A stretch of DNA of 64,000 nucleotides from Phlebopus portentosus (GCA_037892935.1 JAYXKI010000007.1:1302001-1366000), one strand, 5' to 3'. Shown: positions 25,499-37,847, counted from the stretch's first letter. Notes: generated by a model from the letters alone, not told the origin. Numbers and translations: made by a program.

Positions 25499-27878
25499 GA
25501 TAAGAGCAACAGAAGCGCAGTGTGTGGTTAGAAGAGGGTGGTGAGAACACAGAGGTACGGAAATTCCGAGGCTTGTTGAATCATGGGACGATCGAAATTT
25601 TATACGACATCAAGACAAGAAACACGCGAATTCAGCGTGCTACAAAGGCTGAAGTCCTGCAGTCTTTCGCCGAGCAAAGAATAATCATCTACGACAGGCG
25701 GTGCGGAAATAACGAGCACCGATGAAATTGTATTGAGCGTTTGGTGGCCTTGAATGAATGCATGATGAACACGTGAAGTTTTTCTCCAGATCCGGCCTTA
25801 TCCAACCATCGTCGTGATGGAAGAATGCGAGAGAAACGGGGCAACGCGAGGATTTTTATGGCTGACCAAGCTCTAGCGTTGCATATCAAGATCGACGCGT
25901 CGGAATTTGCCTTTTCAGGAGTAAAGGTACCTCATGACAGCACTATGACCCAATGAGATACGAGATTAGCGCCTTCAAGCTCTGCTACGCTGTGCGATGC
26001 AAAACCTATTTTGCGTATAGCCAACCGCTGAAGAACGTGACTCATGGATGATCATCAGGGCAGGAGTTTCTTGGAGTAATTTGGGTGAAATGAAAGAAGC
26101 AACGAGGGATTCCAAAAATGCCAGATTAGTCAAAATTTCAAAGCCCGATTATTTTGGTTCATATCTGATAATAAGAGTCGTAAAGCGCAAGAAGAGTTTG
26201 TAACTTACAAGTCAACTGGCGCTTCGCACCCTAGCACGCCGTTCTCGCGGCGGTGCAGGTGCCTCGTTTTCAAGTATAGCAATGCATTGACGTCCAGTGT
26301 TCATCAGTCCAATTCGAAACGGAAGTTGCAGACGAGAGAATCGTCTTACCTTTGAGGTGGCCTCGTGCGACAGCGTCCCAAGAGACACGCAAGAGAAGCA
26401 TGTCTGAACGGATATATCATCGGATCAGATTGGTAATCAGGGCATGATTTTTTGTTGATCACAACTAGAGCTGAGCAGTGAGCACCGCATCATCGGGCTG
26501 CCTTGGGAACAATGAACGACTGTTCTCCCTCGGGTGAATCAACCAGGGATCTAGGTTCAGACGAACTGATGCTGTTGAGAACCAAAACGTGCCAAAGGCA
26601 GGGGAGATAAACTGCCTCCACGTAATCGAGAATCTTTCACAAGAATCAGACGTTTAACGTGTGCGCTTCCCCAGAAGAACTTGGTCAAATTCTGGACGAA
26701 TCTCCAGCTTGAAATTGTCTGTCACGCATCGAGGCTTTGGTTGCTCTGGCGCAGCTCCTCTGGTCGATCAAGGGAAGAAGGTCATCCCGCATAGAGCACA
26801 GCAAATTGACGCTGTTTGTCAAACAGCGCTCGATAAACGTATGCGTCTGCGTTGCATTTGTATAGCTATCGCGGACAATAAATCAGCGTCAGGCTTTTCT
26901 AGAGGTAGATTGCACGCACTTTACAAAGACATGCCTGACTGTCGCATGTCGAAGACTTTGGCGCCGATATAGCAGAAGATTTCTTCAGTACGCGCTGGCC
27001 ATGCAGCGCATCTGAGTCAATATTAGCATCAGACCGGAACAAGCCTGACAAAGTACCCCTCCCGTTTGTCGCGGAAGGTGAAGAGAGCATTTTCTCCAGG
27101 ACTGGACTTGATTTACTCATGAATGACAACCCTAGTCACATGTGGCTCCAGTAGTACAGCGCAAGTCAGCTCCACGAGGCGAATTGAATTCCTTCCATCC
27201 CTCACTACGCGAGCATGCTTGCGTGTCAGGTTGTCACTGATGGGCACGTTCAGTTCTCGCTGTTCAAACTTGCAGAAAACAGGCACGACCTATCAGAGCG
27301 TCTATTCTCGACATCACCGAAAGAATGAACCATGCGAAATTTCTTGCAACCACGTTGTCAAAGAACTGGCTGAGCTACGAGTTCTCACAGTTGCGTCGAG
27401 TGGACTACTTCAGACCACGCCGTTCTTGAGCTTCCTATTTTTTAAAAAAACCACGCGCCCGTACGTAGGAAACGGGTGGTGGTGGTTAACGGTGGTAAAG
27501 AGATCAGGCACGTGGTTCTTCCTAAGTATGGTTGGACCTCACATTAGTAATACACATCGTTATTATGATTATCCTAGATGAAATCTGAGTTTGGCAGTGA
27601 CTTGTATGTCCTAACAATTCAATTCGCACATCTACATCTACCATGTATGTTCTCGCTTGCTCTTGCAGTCCGTTCAGACCGTAGTGCCAACGTACGAGAT
27701 GTCGTCGGATCGCACGGACCCTTCGTTATCAATAAAGTACAGCGTGCTTGAATTTTCGGCGGTTGGCTGGAAAATGGGGTAATTTGACAATATATAAAGA
27801 CGGGCTGAGCTACCCTATGTTCCACCACCTTGCGTAGAATTCAGCACTCCGTCTAAGTGAACTGAGCAACTTTCGAAG
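25499..27878. other. Region without clear genes
   Basis: Several short open frames on both strands (for example 26661-26972 plus, 26899-27129 minus) show no motif I recognise. Some may be remains of older insertions. Nothing is called. Confidence 0.35.
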
Positions 27879-29130
27879 ATGACGCTGGTGCCTCCTTCCG
27901 CAGATTCGGCTGCTATCGATTCGTGTTTCCCCGTTCCAGCTCGGTGCTATGAGCATTGATGATCAATGGGACAAGTTTGGAATGGGCGCGACGGACAAAG
28001 AAGCTTCATTCAAGCTACTTGATGCGTTCTTTGACGCTGGTGGCAATTTCACCGATACAGCTAACAATTAGTACGTATCTGAATATTATCGGAACCCATG
28101 ATGATCTGAATAATCTTTGCTGATACAGTCAGATGAGACTTCCGAGATATGTTCATTGGAGAATGGGCAGAAAAGCGTGGAATTCGTGACCAGTTGGTCA
28201 TCGCGATGAAGGTTCACTATACGATTTTCTCCTCTGCTTCCCTTCTAGCTTTCCTCTTCTTTCTCTACCAGTATACTACAGACTTCAAACGTGCAGACCA
28301 GGATATCAAGAACAAGTTAACTACGTAGGAGATAATGCAAAGAGCCTAAAACTTGGCGCCGAAGCGAGTCTAAAGAAGCCGCGCACTTCATATATCAACA
28401 TTCTTTACGTGCACTGGTGGGACTGGAATACATCTATCAAGGTCATGGACAACGTCCATCATCTAGCCGCGCGAGGCAAAGTCTTATATCTAGGCATATC
28501 TGACGCTTCCTCCTGGGTCGATTCCGCTGCTCAGTATGCGATGGATTACGGAAAGACTCCGTTATTTACCAGGGTGCATGGAACGTCATGGAACGTAGCT
28601 TTGAACGTGAAATGGTACCAATGGCTCGTAGCCTTGGACTTCCACTGGCACCACGGAATGTCCTTGCGGCTGGTCGTCTCCGTTCTGATGCAGAGGATCA
28701 GAAGCGTCTAGCCAGCGGGGAGAAAGGTCTGACCATCTTCCAGGCCGAGTGGAGACGCAACGAGAACGAAAGGAAAATGACAGCTGCTCTGGAGAAGGTA
28801 GCAAAGGAGGTCGGTACAGAGCACGTTACTGCTGTCGCAATAGCATATCTTATGCAGAAGACGCCATACGTATTCCCTGCAATTGGGGGACGCAAGGTTG
28901 AGCAACTCATGGCGAATATCGACGCGCTCAAGATCTCACTTTCGAACGAGGACATCAAATATATCGAGGGTATTCTTCCTTTCGACCTGGGTTTCCCTCT
29001 GAACTTCATCATAAGTAATTTGCTTCGAGCATTTGAGAGAGGAGATATGTATATTGCACGGAAAATAATTGCTGACATATGCACAACTACAGGAAGACGG
29101 GACACCAGAGAGATCGACTATGTTGTATGA
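27879..29130 (+). pseudogene. Aryl-alcohol dehydrogenase-like aldo-keto reductase, broken
   Basis: Relic of an NADP-dependent aldo-keto reductase of the fungal AAD type. Recognisable pieces in order: MTLVPPS at the start, LGAMSIDDQWDKFGMGATD, EASFKLLDAFFDAGGNF with DTANN, FIGEWAEKRGIRDQLVIAMK, NAKSLKLGAEASLKK, ILYVHWWDWNTSIKVMDN, KVLYLGISDASSWV, MERSFEREMVPMARSLG, and IGGRKVEQLMANIDALK. They lie in different frames: breaks occur near 27933, at the exon start near 28130 (a missing base and two extra bases), near 28317 (missing base before the AACTACGTAGG run), and near 28575. The tail after FPLNFI diverges. No single frame spans the enzyme, so it cannot be functional as read. Confidence 0.88.
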
Positions 29131-30857
29131 ACATGCTGCACATTGGGACCGCTGGCCGCTTAAACTGCCAATCCGGCCTTCTGCCGCTGCGTGAGAGCGA
29201 CACGAGGGTGATGATGATACTGTGCGACAGCTACGAGCAACAAGTTATGTTTTCGTAAAGAAACTATTACTTCGATCTGCGATAAGTCGATGTGTCTCAT
29301 AGACGATAACTCAACGTCAGATTTTGTTAATAAACGGATATGAACGGCCAAAAGTGACCTCTAGTATTATCGAAAGGTCAAATAGCTAGTTCATTATATA
29401 ACAGAGCGGAAATTGCGCGACCGGAGCGGTACATGTTTTGCAGAACAGACTACTTGCTTGGGTTCATAGACCAAAGATTATTAATTGTTCTAAGTATACA
29501 TACCAAATCATTACGGCAAGATCGGCTGTGATGTGCTTGTATCAGATGGCAATCTCCTGATTGCGCGCCTCTTTCTTGATGGCCAAGACCTCGACGAAAG
29601 ATCCGAAACGGAACTTTCAGCATTTACTTTAATGCTTGTGGGGCCGGAGCTTCGAAGGCAAAAACATACATCCATTCGCTCCGGGATCAGTGTCATGAGT
29701 CTCTTGTTGTTCATGAATTCATCGGACAGCAGCTCTGCACGGAATCCTGGTACAATCGGCGGACGTAATATCGCTCCCAAAAAGGTACACCTGCGAAAGC
29801 GTGATTTAGTCGCCCCTGACCGGACGAACATATACCTTAACGCAGCACGAAAGCTGGACTAGTTTGCTTTCTCAGTTTAAAGATTCAACTCCATGTATCA
29901 GCTTTTGGCCTTAAGCAAGCGCAACGACGCTGCCGTCCGTGAGAGACCCACCATGTTACTTACTCTCCGATGCGTCCGAGGGAAATTTGCCATCAATTTG
30001 ATTATCTGAGTTCGAGTTCGCTTCCCGCCAACTTGTCTTCCGCTTCGTACGGATCCTGACCTGCGAACTGAGCGATACTTTACAGGTCAGTCAAGAGAGT
30101 GAAATCGAGTTGTACAATTATTCTATCCTTGCATGGTTTGCTCGCAAAAGCGCGAGTCGTTCTCGCTCGCCCAAGCAGCGATGCTGATGTGAGACGATGA
30201 CACAGGAGATGCTGATCCCCAACGGCACCGACCGGCAATCTCCGTACGGTCCAAATATAGGTAGTGTGGCTCAGGAGTGTCCTACGTCTCAAGGTCAAGG
30301 GCAGAAAGCAGCTTACAAAGCGACATTTCATCGAGAAGCAATATGTTATTATACACCTGACGCTAGAAGTTGCTAAACTGTACCATCCGCAGGTCAACAA
30401 ACATCAAATGCAACAGAGGGGAAGAGGATTCGGAAATAGGATTTCAAGAACGCAAAAAGGGTGCGGCACAGCGGATGCGGATGAGATGGATCATGACTCG
30501 CTAGCGTGGATGACCAATGCCGTATAAACAAGAAAAAGATGAAAGCGTCTGGAAAAGATGTACTCAGTACATGAGTGTCCCCATTGGGAATATCTAAAAA
30601 TGCAGACAACAACGTACTGAGCAAACGACGAATCTCAGGAAATGCAGAGTATTTGCGGAAAAGTTTGGAGACCACAAGCCTAAAAGTGATTGCACATAAT
30701 GCACGGCGTTCGACACCTCTAGAGCAACCACTGATCAGGGCAGGATACGGAACCTCAGCGCCAGAAAAACTCACGGGACAACAGGCAGGCCTACTAATTG
30801 GTCTAGCGAAAGTAGCCAAGATCAATCAGAAAACAAGGGAAAGGCTCCTGAGAGCGC
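29131..30857. other. Region without clear genes
   Basis: Two overlapping opposite-strand frames at 29511-29862 show no motif. A 143-codon minus frame at 30394-30825 directly follows the small zinc-cluster gene and may include an extra exon or its 3' UTR. Homology to the sister copy continues to about 30770. Confidence 0.35.
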
Positions 30858-31462
30858 TTACTCGAAAGGGAAACTTCCCAAAAAGAGTGTGGGAGATTGC
30901 GGGAGTTCGTGTGATGCAGGGTTGAATGAATTGTAGAGAGCATAGTGATTGGCCGTCGAAGTTGAAGTTGGAAGTGGAGTTGATTTCTCTAGGCGCGGGA
31001 GCCATTCTGGAGTTGGCTACAAAATAGATAATTTAGTTATGTCGTACAGTGGCCGGAATAAGTAGTGCCGTACTGGAAGGGCAGGCAACGGATAGGACAA
31101 TGGACTTGATTACTTCCAATCGAACCTGTTAGCTGCTGCATGCCGAAGGAAGAACCGGCTTCAATGCATTGCTCTAACCGGAGAGTAGCAAGCGAATAGA
31201 GGAGGTCAGCTCAGATGAATCACGGTTCTTGTCGGATCACCTTTACAAAGTGTCGCCGCCTCTTTCCGTAAGCGGGCTTCGGTTTTCACTGGACCACTGC
31301 ACTTCAAACCCGCGCTGACACAGTTTCTGCAGGTCATCAGGTCATCAGTCTGAATGCACTGCAAAGCCGGTCAGTGATATTCTACCCACGCAGCGCAATG
31401 GTGGAGCGTACTTTAGTCTTGCGGTCCCGGCAGGCGGTGCAAGCCCTTTTCCTGGTCTGCAT
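30858..31462 (-). CDS. Small Zn(II)2Cys6 protein, tandem copy A
   Basis: Exon 1 from 31462 gives MQTRKRACTACRDRKTK; an intron (donor GTACGC, acceptor TTTGCAG) falls exactly before the third cysteine, and exon 2 gives CIQTDDLMTCRNCVSAGLKC, completing C-X2-C-X6-C-X8-C-X2-C-X6-C. SGPVKTEARLRKEA follows. Read without further splicing the frame stops at 31205. A third exon is inferred because a downstream frame, PTPEWLPRLEK ... HELPQSPTLFLG ... FE then TAA at 30858, matches copy B in the same frame (PTPAWLARS ... HGLPQSPTLAFG). The donor joining exons 2 and 3 is uncertain. Probably a nuclear DNA-binding protein of unknown target; no activation or middle domain is visible. Confidence 0.65.
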
Positions 31463-33137
31463 ACGGTGCTCGATGCGAGCAAAGGAGGAACAGTGCAAGG
31501 AGCTGGGGGATCTCTATCTAACGAAGCCCTATTATATATATATTTCCTTGCATACAAAGCACGCATTGAGGCAGCAGGGCGATTTCCACATTTTTTCTCG
31601 GCGAACCAGAATGCAGCACGAAAACGCCGTGAAAACGGATCCTAGGAATGCGACAAATAGAAGGTTAAAAAAACGATATCCTGACTCCAATTGTATGGCC
31701 GCACGACGTTGGCGTGCAAAATGCGTGGTCGGCCACTAATATGGATGAGGCAATGGTATAGTTTATCGATAGAACATTCTAGAAGCGTAAGCTCCGTGTT
31801 CCGTAATCTGAAGAGGAGAAAGGGATAGGAAAAGTCGTAACAATAGAATAGCTCATTAGTAAATAGTGAACATTTTAAAAAACCAGTGCGTAGACAACTT
31901 GCATTGCATATAGAATGAACTCGCACCATAGGTAAATCCCAGAACCAAGAGATTATCACACAGAGCTCTCAGTTCACGCATCGGGTAACCGATAATGGTG
32001 ACCGACGTTGACGAGATGTACGTGGCACGCATAACTTGGGATTGCACGTCATTAAATTCTTATCAGCTACATCCGCCTCTATCGTCCCTGCTCCTGCAGC
32101 CTTTCGGCTTCATTTTCGCCGGCATCGTAGCTCTAACCTCATCAAAAAAAGAAAGCTGAAGGTTGCGGTGGCGTGCGGGTCCTCAGGGCCACCTGTCCAA
32201 CACAACTTTCATGACCTCGAAATTACCACTCGAGATCGAGCTCTTTGCGTTCATCCCGGTCTACTGGTACAGACCAGAGTCAAGAGGCTTCGTGAGAAGA
32301 AGCTGGGCCTGGCACCTAGACCTGTCGCTTCTCCAGTTGGACAAGTAAAGAGCAAAGCACGCTTTGCGCATTGACCGAGCACTTGCTAGTAAGTACGGTG
32401 TGTTTTGTGCAACAGCTTGAACGGTAAATCTTCGTAATTACGGCCTTTGCTGGCTAGAACCTCGATCTGTTAACTCAAAAAAAGGCGCTCTGAATTCGAC
32501 ATTGTTCGAGGAATGAACGTAAGTGGTAATGGTGATGGCGTGTGATGCATTGGGCTCGCTAAGAATCAGCCCCGTTATCGGCAATTTCCGTTCAGTTCTA
32601 TCTACTCATTTGATTCGTCGTGATGCCGCGCCGCATAAACCAACAAATTGACTGACATTAGAACAGAGACACGAGCAATAGCACAATGCTGCAAGGGGCG
32701 TGGGGATTATCAACGTTCAACGCTAGGAGAGAGAACACAGGAACAGACGTCTGGCTTTCCGACAGAGGGAAATGTGATGGAATAAAAGAGAGTAACGAGA
32801 ACCTCGCCAGCGAGTTTGACCGTCTTGACCCAAAACGAGAGTAGCAGGCAGTAACTGTAACAAATATGGTGAACAAGATTTGAACTGTATAAACGTCATA
32901 TGACTTACTATGTACAACGGATTCTGGAAACAGCCAAGGACAGACAGAAGCTTCAGAAGGCGAAATTCTCAGGACCCGGGAAATTTAACAAGTGCGATCT
33001 GCACCTCTGAAGTAGGAACGTCAGGTCCGAATTCTTCATCACAAATGCCAACTCACGGGACAGCAAGGCAGGCCTGTTGATCGGTCTATCAGCCATAAAT
33101 CAGTCAAGGGGCAAAGAGAGAAGAGGTTCCCGTGTGC
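31463..33137. other. Spacer between tandem zinc-cluster genes
   Basis: No gene recognised. Open frames such as 32036-32374 plus have no motifs. Homology to the copy A flank starts near 33050. Confidence 0.35.
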
Positions 33138-33735
33138 TTACTCATTCTGGTAATTTCCGAAGGCCAGTGTGGGAGACTGGGGAAGGCCGTGCGATTCAGT
33201 TGTTGTGCTATAATGGGCATCATCAACAGGGGCACTCATAAAGGAATGTGGCACCGAGCGGGCAAGCCATGCTGGGGTTGGCTTTCACGTTAAGTATTTA
33301 AGCACTTCTCTCACCGAATCCTGATAAACGTCATACCTCAAAGACAGGCAGAGGGGGCAGAGGACCGGGGCAGTGTATTTGATTGACTCCGACCGGACCT
33401 GCCGGCCGCTCTAGGACATTGGAAGCGCCAACTTCTCGGCCGACAGAACCGCACGAATGAACTGCGGTATCAAGAAGTCAGCTATGAGTCAACTCAGCCA
33501 TCGGAACATGATCATCACCTTCAAAAAGCCTCTCTGCCTCTTTCCGTAAACGGGCGTACGTTTTCACAGGACCGCTGCAGATCAAACCCTTGTTTAAACA
33601 GTTCCCGCAGGAATCTGACTCAGCCGTTTGGTCGCACTCGAGGGTCCGTGAGCCAGACTCCTCGTGCTGCAACAAAATTGATTGCCTTACTTTGATCTTG
33701 CGATCACGACAAGCCGCGCAGGCGCGCTTTCGCAT
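33138..33735 (-). CDS. Small Zn(II)2Cys6 protein, tandem copy B
   Basis: Exon 1 from 33735 gives MRKRACAACRDRKIK; the intron (donor GTAAGG, acceptor CCTCGAG) lies just before the third cysteine, and exon 2 gives CDQTAESDSCGNCLNKGLIC with the same C-X2-C-X6-C-X8-C-X2-C-X6-C spacing as copy A, then SGPVKTYARLRKEAERLFEG. An in-frame upstream ATG at 33840 exists but adds a compositionally odd leader. Unspliced the frame ends near 33478. A third exon giving PTPAWLARS ... LPQSPTLAFGNYQNE and TAA at 33138 is inferred from conservation with copy A; its 5' junction is not certain. Confidence 0.65.
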
Positions 33736-35189
33736 AGGCAGAGCGGCTGTCCGATGTACTAGAGAGGAGGTATGAAGAGGAACAGGAGAGGCAGAAAGAC
33801 GATGGGGAGACCATCTTCCAGAGGGCATTGTTTTATACACAGGCCATCGCCTTTAATGTGGAGCATGAAGCGACCGCATTGCAAAAGCGTTGAAGCACAC
33901 AAAGTCTTGTCTCGGCGAAGTGGAATGGGTTTTAAAACGTTCAACCTCACGTAGACGGTAAATGGAAAGGAAGAGATGCACCCCCGATCACGAGAGAAGC
34001 CACAAGGTGATGGTACGCAAGAAACGTGGCCAACAATCTGACAAGGATTCACCTCTCACTACTCGCGGAAACGACGTAGGCCATCTATAACTTCATGAGA
34101 AAGAGTTCACATATCACTACAAGGTGTATGCTGTCTGATGTTTGACAGAGTATAGATCAATGCGAGCAGATAAAATAGACTTGGGATGTGAAGAGCTCAC
34201 CTTCAGAACGAGCAAATAATACTAGTTTAGATAATATCTATATTACAATCAATCTTACGGCGACGTGGCATCCTGTGGGGAGGAATGGGCCAAAGATTGA
34301 AGTGCCGAAGGATCTGTGGAAACACGCACGAGAATTACGGCACAAATCACGAGCGCGATTTGAAAAGAGATTGCGGAACCTGTTCCATTGACAAGAAGCC
34401 ATGTCAAACTGGAAAATTTGGTTCACGTTTCCAGCTTCCCGAAAGAACTGATACCACTCAGCCCGCGCGCGGTGATGGTGGCTTATCCCGACTCAAAGAC
34501 AACCCAAACTCGGAAATAGGCTATATACGGCCGGACCAAATAAGGGGGATCTTCCAGGATCCCCTTACCTCGAGAACTCGAAAAAGGGCTATGTTTAGCC
34601 GGATCCCTTGATTGTCAATCGGAGATATTTCAGCGTTGGAACTCCTTACCTTGAGATGGACCCGGTGAAGAATACCACGCAAACTCCTGCATAGAACCTC
34701 CATAAGATGGATACGCAACTGTTCAACGCGGGCCGTTAAGATTAATATTATCACTGTGAGATTAAGAACGCATTGCGAGTCATCGGTGCATCTGACGGAG
34801 GCCATCAGGACCAGACAAAACTTATTTAAGACATGAGAGAACAGAGTCTGTGTCCGCCTGATCCTTGAGACAGATCACACCGTCGACAAGGCGAGTGGAA
34901 TGATGGAAAGGACCCCTCAACGTTTCTGAACTTTCTAATCGGAAGGTCATATGCAATTGCTTGGGTTTATGAAGAGGAATGGTTTTAATCTCGATCGATG
35001 TGCACTTGAAAGCGAGCCGCCTCGAGGCGTATTACAACTTCCGCTTAACTGGCGACGCCAAAAAGTCAGGTGGGATGACGCGTAAGGTTTGACAGATAGC
35101 GCACATTTATAATTCAATTTTGTTGTGTTTCTCCCTGTACCATTACATTTTAGCCTGATATACCATTCTGTCTTGTTTACAAAAAATCC
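33736..35189. other. Region without clear genes
   Basis: A plus frame at 34285-34611 contains DCGTCSIDKKPC, faintly like half a zinc cluster, but the partner cysteines are not arranged correctly. Nothing is called. The last 300 bases flank homoserine dehydrogenase. Confidence 0.35.
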
Positions 35190-36476
35190 TTATCGATTCG
35201 CGAGTTTCAAGAGGTCACTGAGAACGCCCATCGCTGTTACAGCGGCCCCCGCACCAGCCCCTTGAACGATCAACGGGCGAGTTCCATAGCGCTTCGTATG
35301 GAACATGATGATATTGTCTGATCCTCCCAGTGACGTTGCAAAAGGGTGCGCGTTCTCATACCTTGTGAAGGGGGAAGTGTTCATAACAGTAAGGCGCTCC
35401 GATAGTAACAAGACCTACTTTTCAAGAGACGCCTTAACGACGCGCTTCTCAACATCGATCACGCCGACATAGCGGAGAACCTTGTTTTCGTTTTGTGCTT
35501 CGGCCCGCACCGCCTCAAACTCACCATCGAAGTCGGGCAAGCGGGACATGAACTGATCGCCGGTTTCCAATCCCTCCAACGCGGGAGGAACTAGACTCCT
35601 GGTATCCACAGACTTGTAGCCTTGAGGAAGGGCTTCACGAAGGACAGGAATCGTTCGGGAGAGAATAGTGAGCTTGCGTGCGACATCTGCACCATTCAAG
35701 TCATCACCCGGATGCGGCTCCTAGACACACAGTGAAAGGATTCAGATGGATATCCTGTCTTTCCGCATACCATAGGAAAAACGTTCACTGACAGTGTAGC
35801 CGTTATCGCGAGCCGCCTTGACCACAGATGAAAACGAGGGTCCACCGGAGCTAGGCGTCGAAAAGTTGTTGAATATGTAGCTCATTGTCCCGGAGAAGAC
35901 GCCCTCGATTTTTGTAACCTGATTTCGACTCAATTTATTTTCTGAAGGGAGAATGTATTGAATGAATAATACCGTGTCTCCTGTCGCAACCAAATCCTTT
36001 AACGTCGAGATGATCGGTAGTCCTGCACCAACAGTGGCCTCATTTAAGAATCGCGCCCCACCCTGGGCACTAGCTCTCAGAATCGAGTCGAAAAGCTCTT
36101 GATCAGAAGAGAACGCCTTCTTATTCGGAGTGATCACATTTACGCCTCCAGTAAGGAAGTTGGGGTACATATGCGCGACGGTCTCCGCGGCCGTGTTATC
36201 TACGAGAACAACCTTTCGACCCGCATTTACTAAGGCATACAGCTCTGCGGCCAGAGCAGATATGATGGTTGGCCCTTTTGATTGCTGATAGACCCCCTTC
36301 CAGCTGGAACGATCGATGGCGAGGCCATCTGCTGCAAAAAGCGTTGCATCCGACGACACAAGGGCGACTATCTGGAAGTATTCCTTCGGCAAAGAAAGCA
36401 GCTGGTCTACAAACTCAGCGCCGACGAGGCCCACGCCCACGACGGCGACGAGGATAGGTTTCGTCTGATCTGACAT
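35190..36476 (-). CDS. HOM6: Homoserine dehydrogenase
   Basis: NAD(P)H-dependent reduction of aspartate semialdehyde to homoserine, on the path to threonine and methionine. Start [19 protein letters not shown] at 36476 with the Rossmann glycine motif; then [69 protein letters not shown] and the C-terminal [20 protein letters not shown]. Exon boundaries: an intron at 35919-35972 of exactly 54 bases has no in-frame stop, so its retention would insert 18 residues before TKIEG; two more introns near 35720-35800 and 35360-35415 are needed to reach GYT|EPHP and EK|YENAHP. Divergent from the secreted protein gene, with 172 bases between starts. Confidence 0.95.
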
Positions 36477-36648
36477 GATGGAGCCAGATCAAAAACTTCA
36501 GGTCACGTGGAGAATCTCTCTCTAGTTTTCGGCAAGCCCCGACTCTGCATAGTAGATATAGTGTACTCTTCGTTTCGATACCTTCACCACCTCTACCATA
36601 TCGACAACTGATAATCTAATCTAAACAAAACGTCTGTCTGTCAGAATA

Positions 36649-37488
36649 ATGTACTCTAAGATCATTCTTTTAATCTGTTGTTTCGCTGGGTTCTTTCGTC
36701 TCGTATCTGCTTGCGAAGGAGAGTGCATCGTTCAGATCACGAAGGCTTTTCTGGGCAATTATTCTGTGCCGATACAGGCTGTTTTCAGGGAGATGGTACG
36801 CCGTATTTATGATGTATACCTGAACTCATTTTTTCGTCCACAATCTCTTCTGCAGAGCCAGGAAATCTCCACAGAGCTTCTGCCACCGTCTCAAAGACCT
36901 ATCGACCCTATGACGTTCATTCAACCTATCCTCACAGCATATTCCAAAATATCCTATGACACGCTTGAGGATGCTATCTTTCCCTCGTACTTTCATGGCA
37001 AGTGCCAACGCTTCTCAAAGGATGGACAAGATCCGCCCGGGTGCCCGAATCCTGACTGTCCAGTTGTTTGTGGCACGCCTGGAAGTATGGTTCATTTTTA
37101 CTCCAAGCTTCGATACATCGCGTTCAATAGCACGAAAATGATGCTGGAAGGGCTCACCACGCCAGGGAATGATGCTTACGAGCAAGCCAACACACTGGTC
37201 CAGAGCGCTCAGGGAGTACACAGGAGGGACTTGGTGGCAACTCATGGCTTGGGTGCGATTGCCCATTCGCACAATCATGATAAGCGCGTACTCTCGCGAA
37301 TTCTCCGCTCAAGTCTTGAGAAGCCTGGACTCCAATCTCGTTCCACATCTACCCTCGCCTCTATAATGGCTCAGTTCAACAATCGCTTCACTAGAGCGTG
37401 CGGAGGCAACGCCCGCGACGGTGAAGGTGCTCTTCCGAAGTGTAGCTGGGAACAAGATATGAAGAAGTTTATTCTTTCGTTTCCTTGA
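36649..37488 (+). CDS. Secreted cysteine-containing protein, unknown function
   Basis: Single exon, 279 residues, unusual here where most genes have introns. Residues 1-21 form a clear signal peptide with a hydrophobic core (IILLICCFAGFF) and a likely cleavage after VSA. The mature part begins CEGECIVQITKAFLGNYS, has a central cysteine group (GCPNPDCPVVCGTPG) and ends KCSWEQDMKKFILSFP. It has one NYS and one NST sequon. No transmembrane segment or enzyme motif is seen. I do not recognise a named family, though the CEGEC start looks like a conserved secreted fungal type. Confidence 0.85.
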   Translation: MYSKIILLICCFAGFFRLVSACEGECIVQITKAFLGNYSVPIQAVFREMVRRIYDVYLNSFFRPQSLLQSQEISTELLPPSQRPIDPMTFIQPILTAYSKISYDTLEDAIFPSYFHGKCQRFSKDGQDPPGCPNPDCPVVCGTPGSMVHFYSKLRYIAFNSTKMMLEGLTTPGNDAYEQANTLVQSAQGVHRRDLVATHGLGAIAHSHNHDKRVLSRILRSSLEKPGLQSRSTSTLASIMAQFNNRFTRACGGNARDGEGALPKCSWEQDMKKFILSFP

Positions 37489-37847
37489 TTTCTTGGTGCT
37501 TCTATCTCTGCTTGTCTGGCGAGACGGCTGCTTGTCTTGTTTCGGGGTCTGTTGGATCGTCCATTGACTCTAAATGCATGTACTCTATTTGCTCACACGC
37601 TAAATCAACCGACTATGCAAACATGGACAGTGCTGTACTTTTCAAAAATCTGTGCTTTTAGTAGAACTGGCCATCTGCACGTGACTGGCGCGTGACATAA
37701 CGTGTCGATTGTCGAGGAGTCAGCCTCAATAATCGACGGCGTGAGGAGCAGGACTATGATTTAGGAGAGGGCTGACCTTTTCAGTTAAAAGAGATAACAT
37801 TGTGGTCTAGCGATCGCCTTATACCTTCATCTGACCCTCCTCACATC

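Noticed and set aside
29511..29862. Opposite-strand frames of about 106-109 codons
   Set aside because: Both strands are open over the same bases and neither shows a domain or coding continuation.
30394..30825. 143-codon minus frame after zinc-cluster copy A
   Set aside because: The corresponding part of copy B is out of frame and ends early, so coding conservation is not supported; kept only as a possible extra exon.
34285..34611. Plus frame with DCGTCSIDKKPC, faintly like half a zinc cluster
   Set aside because: The upstream cysteines do not have the needed C-X2-C-X6-C spacing and the strand is opposite to the real cluster genes.
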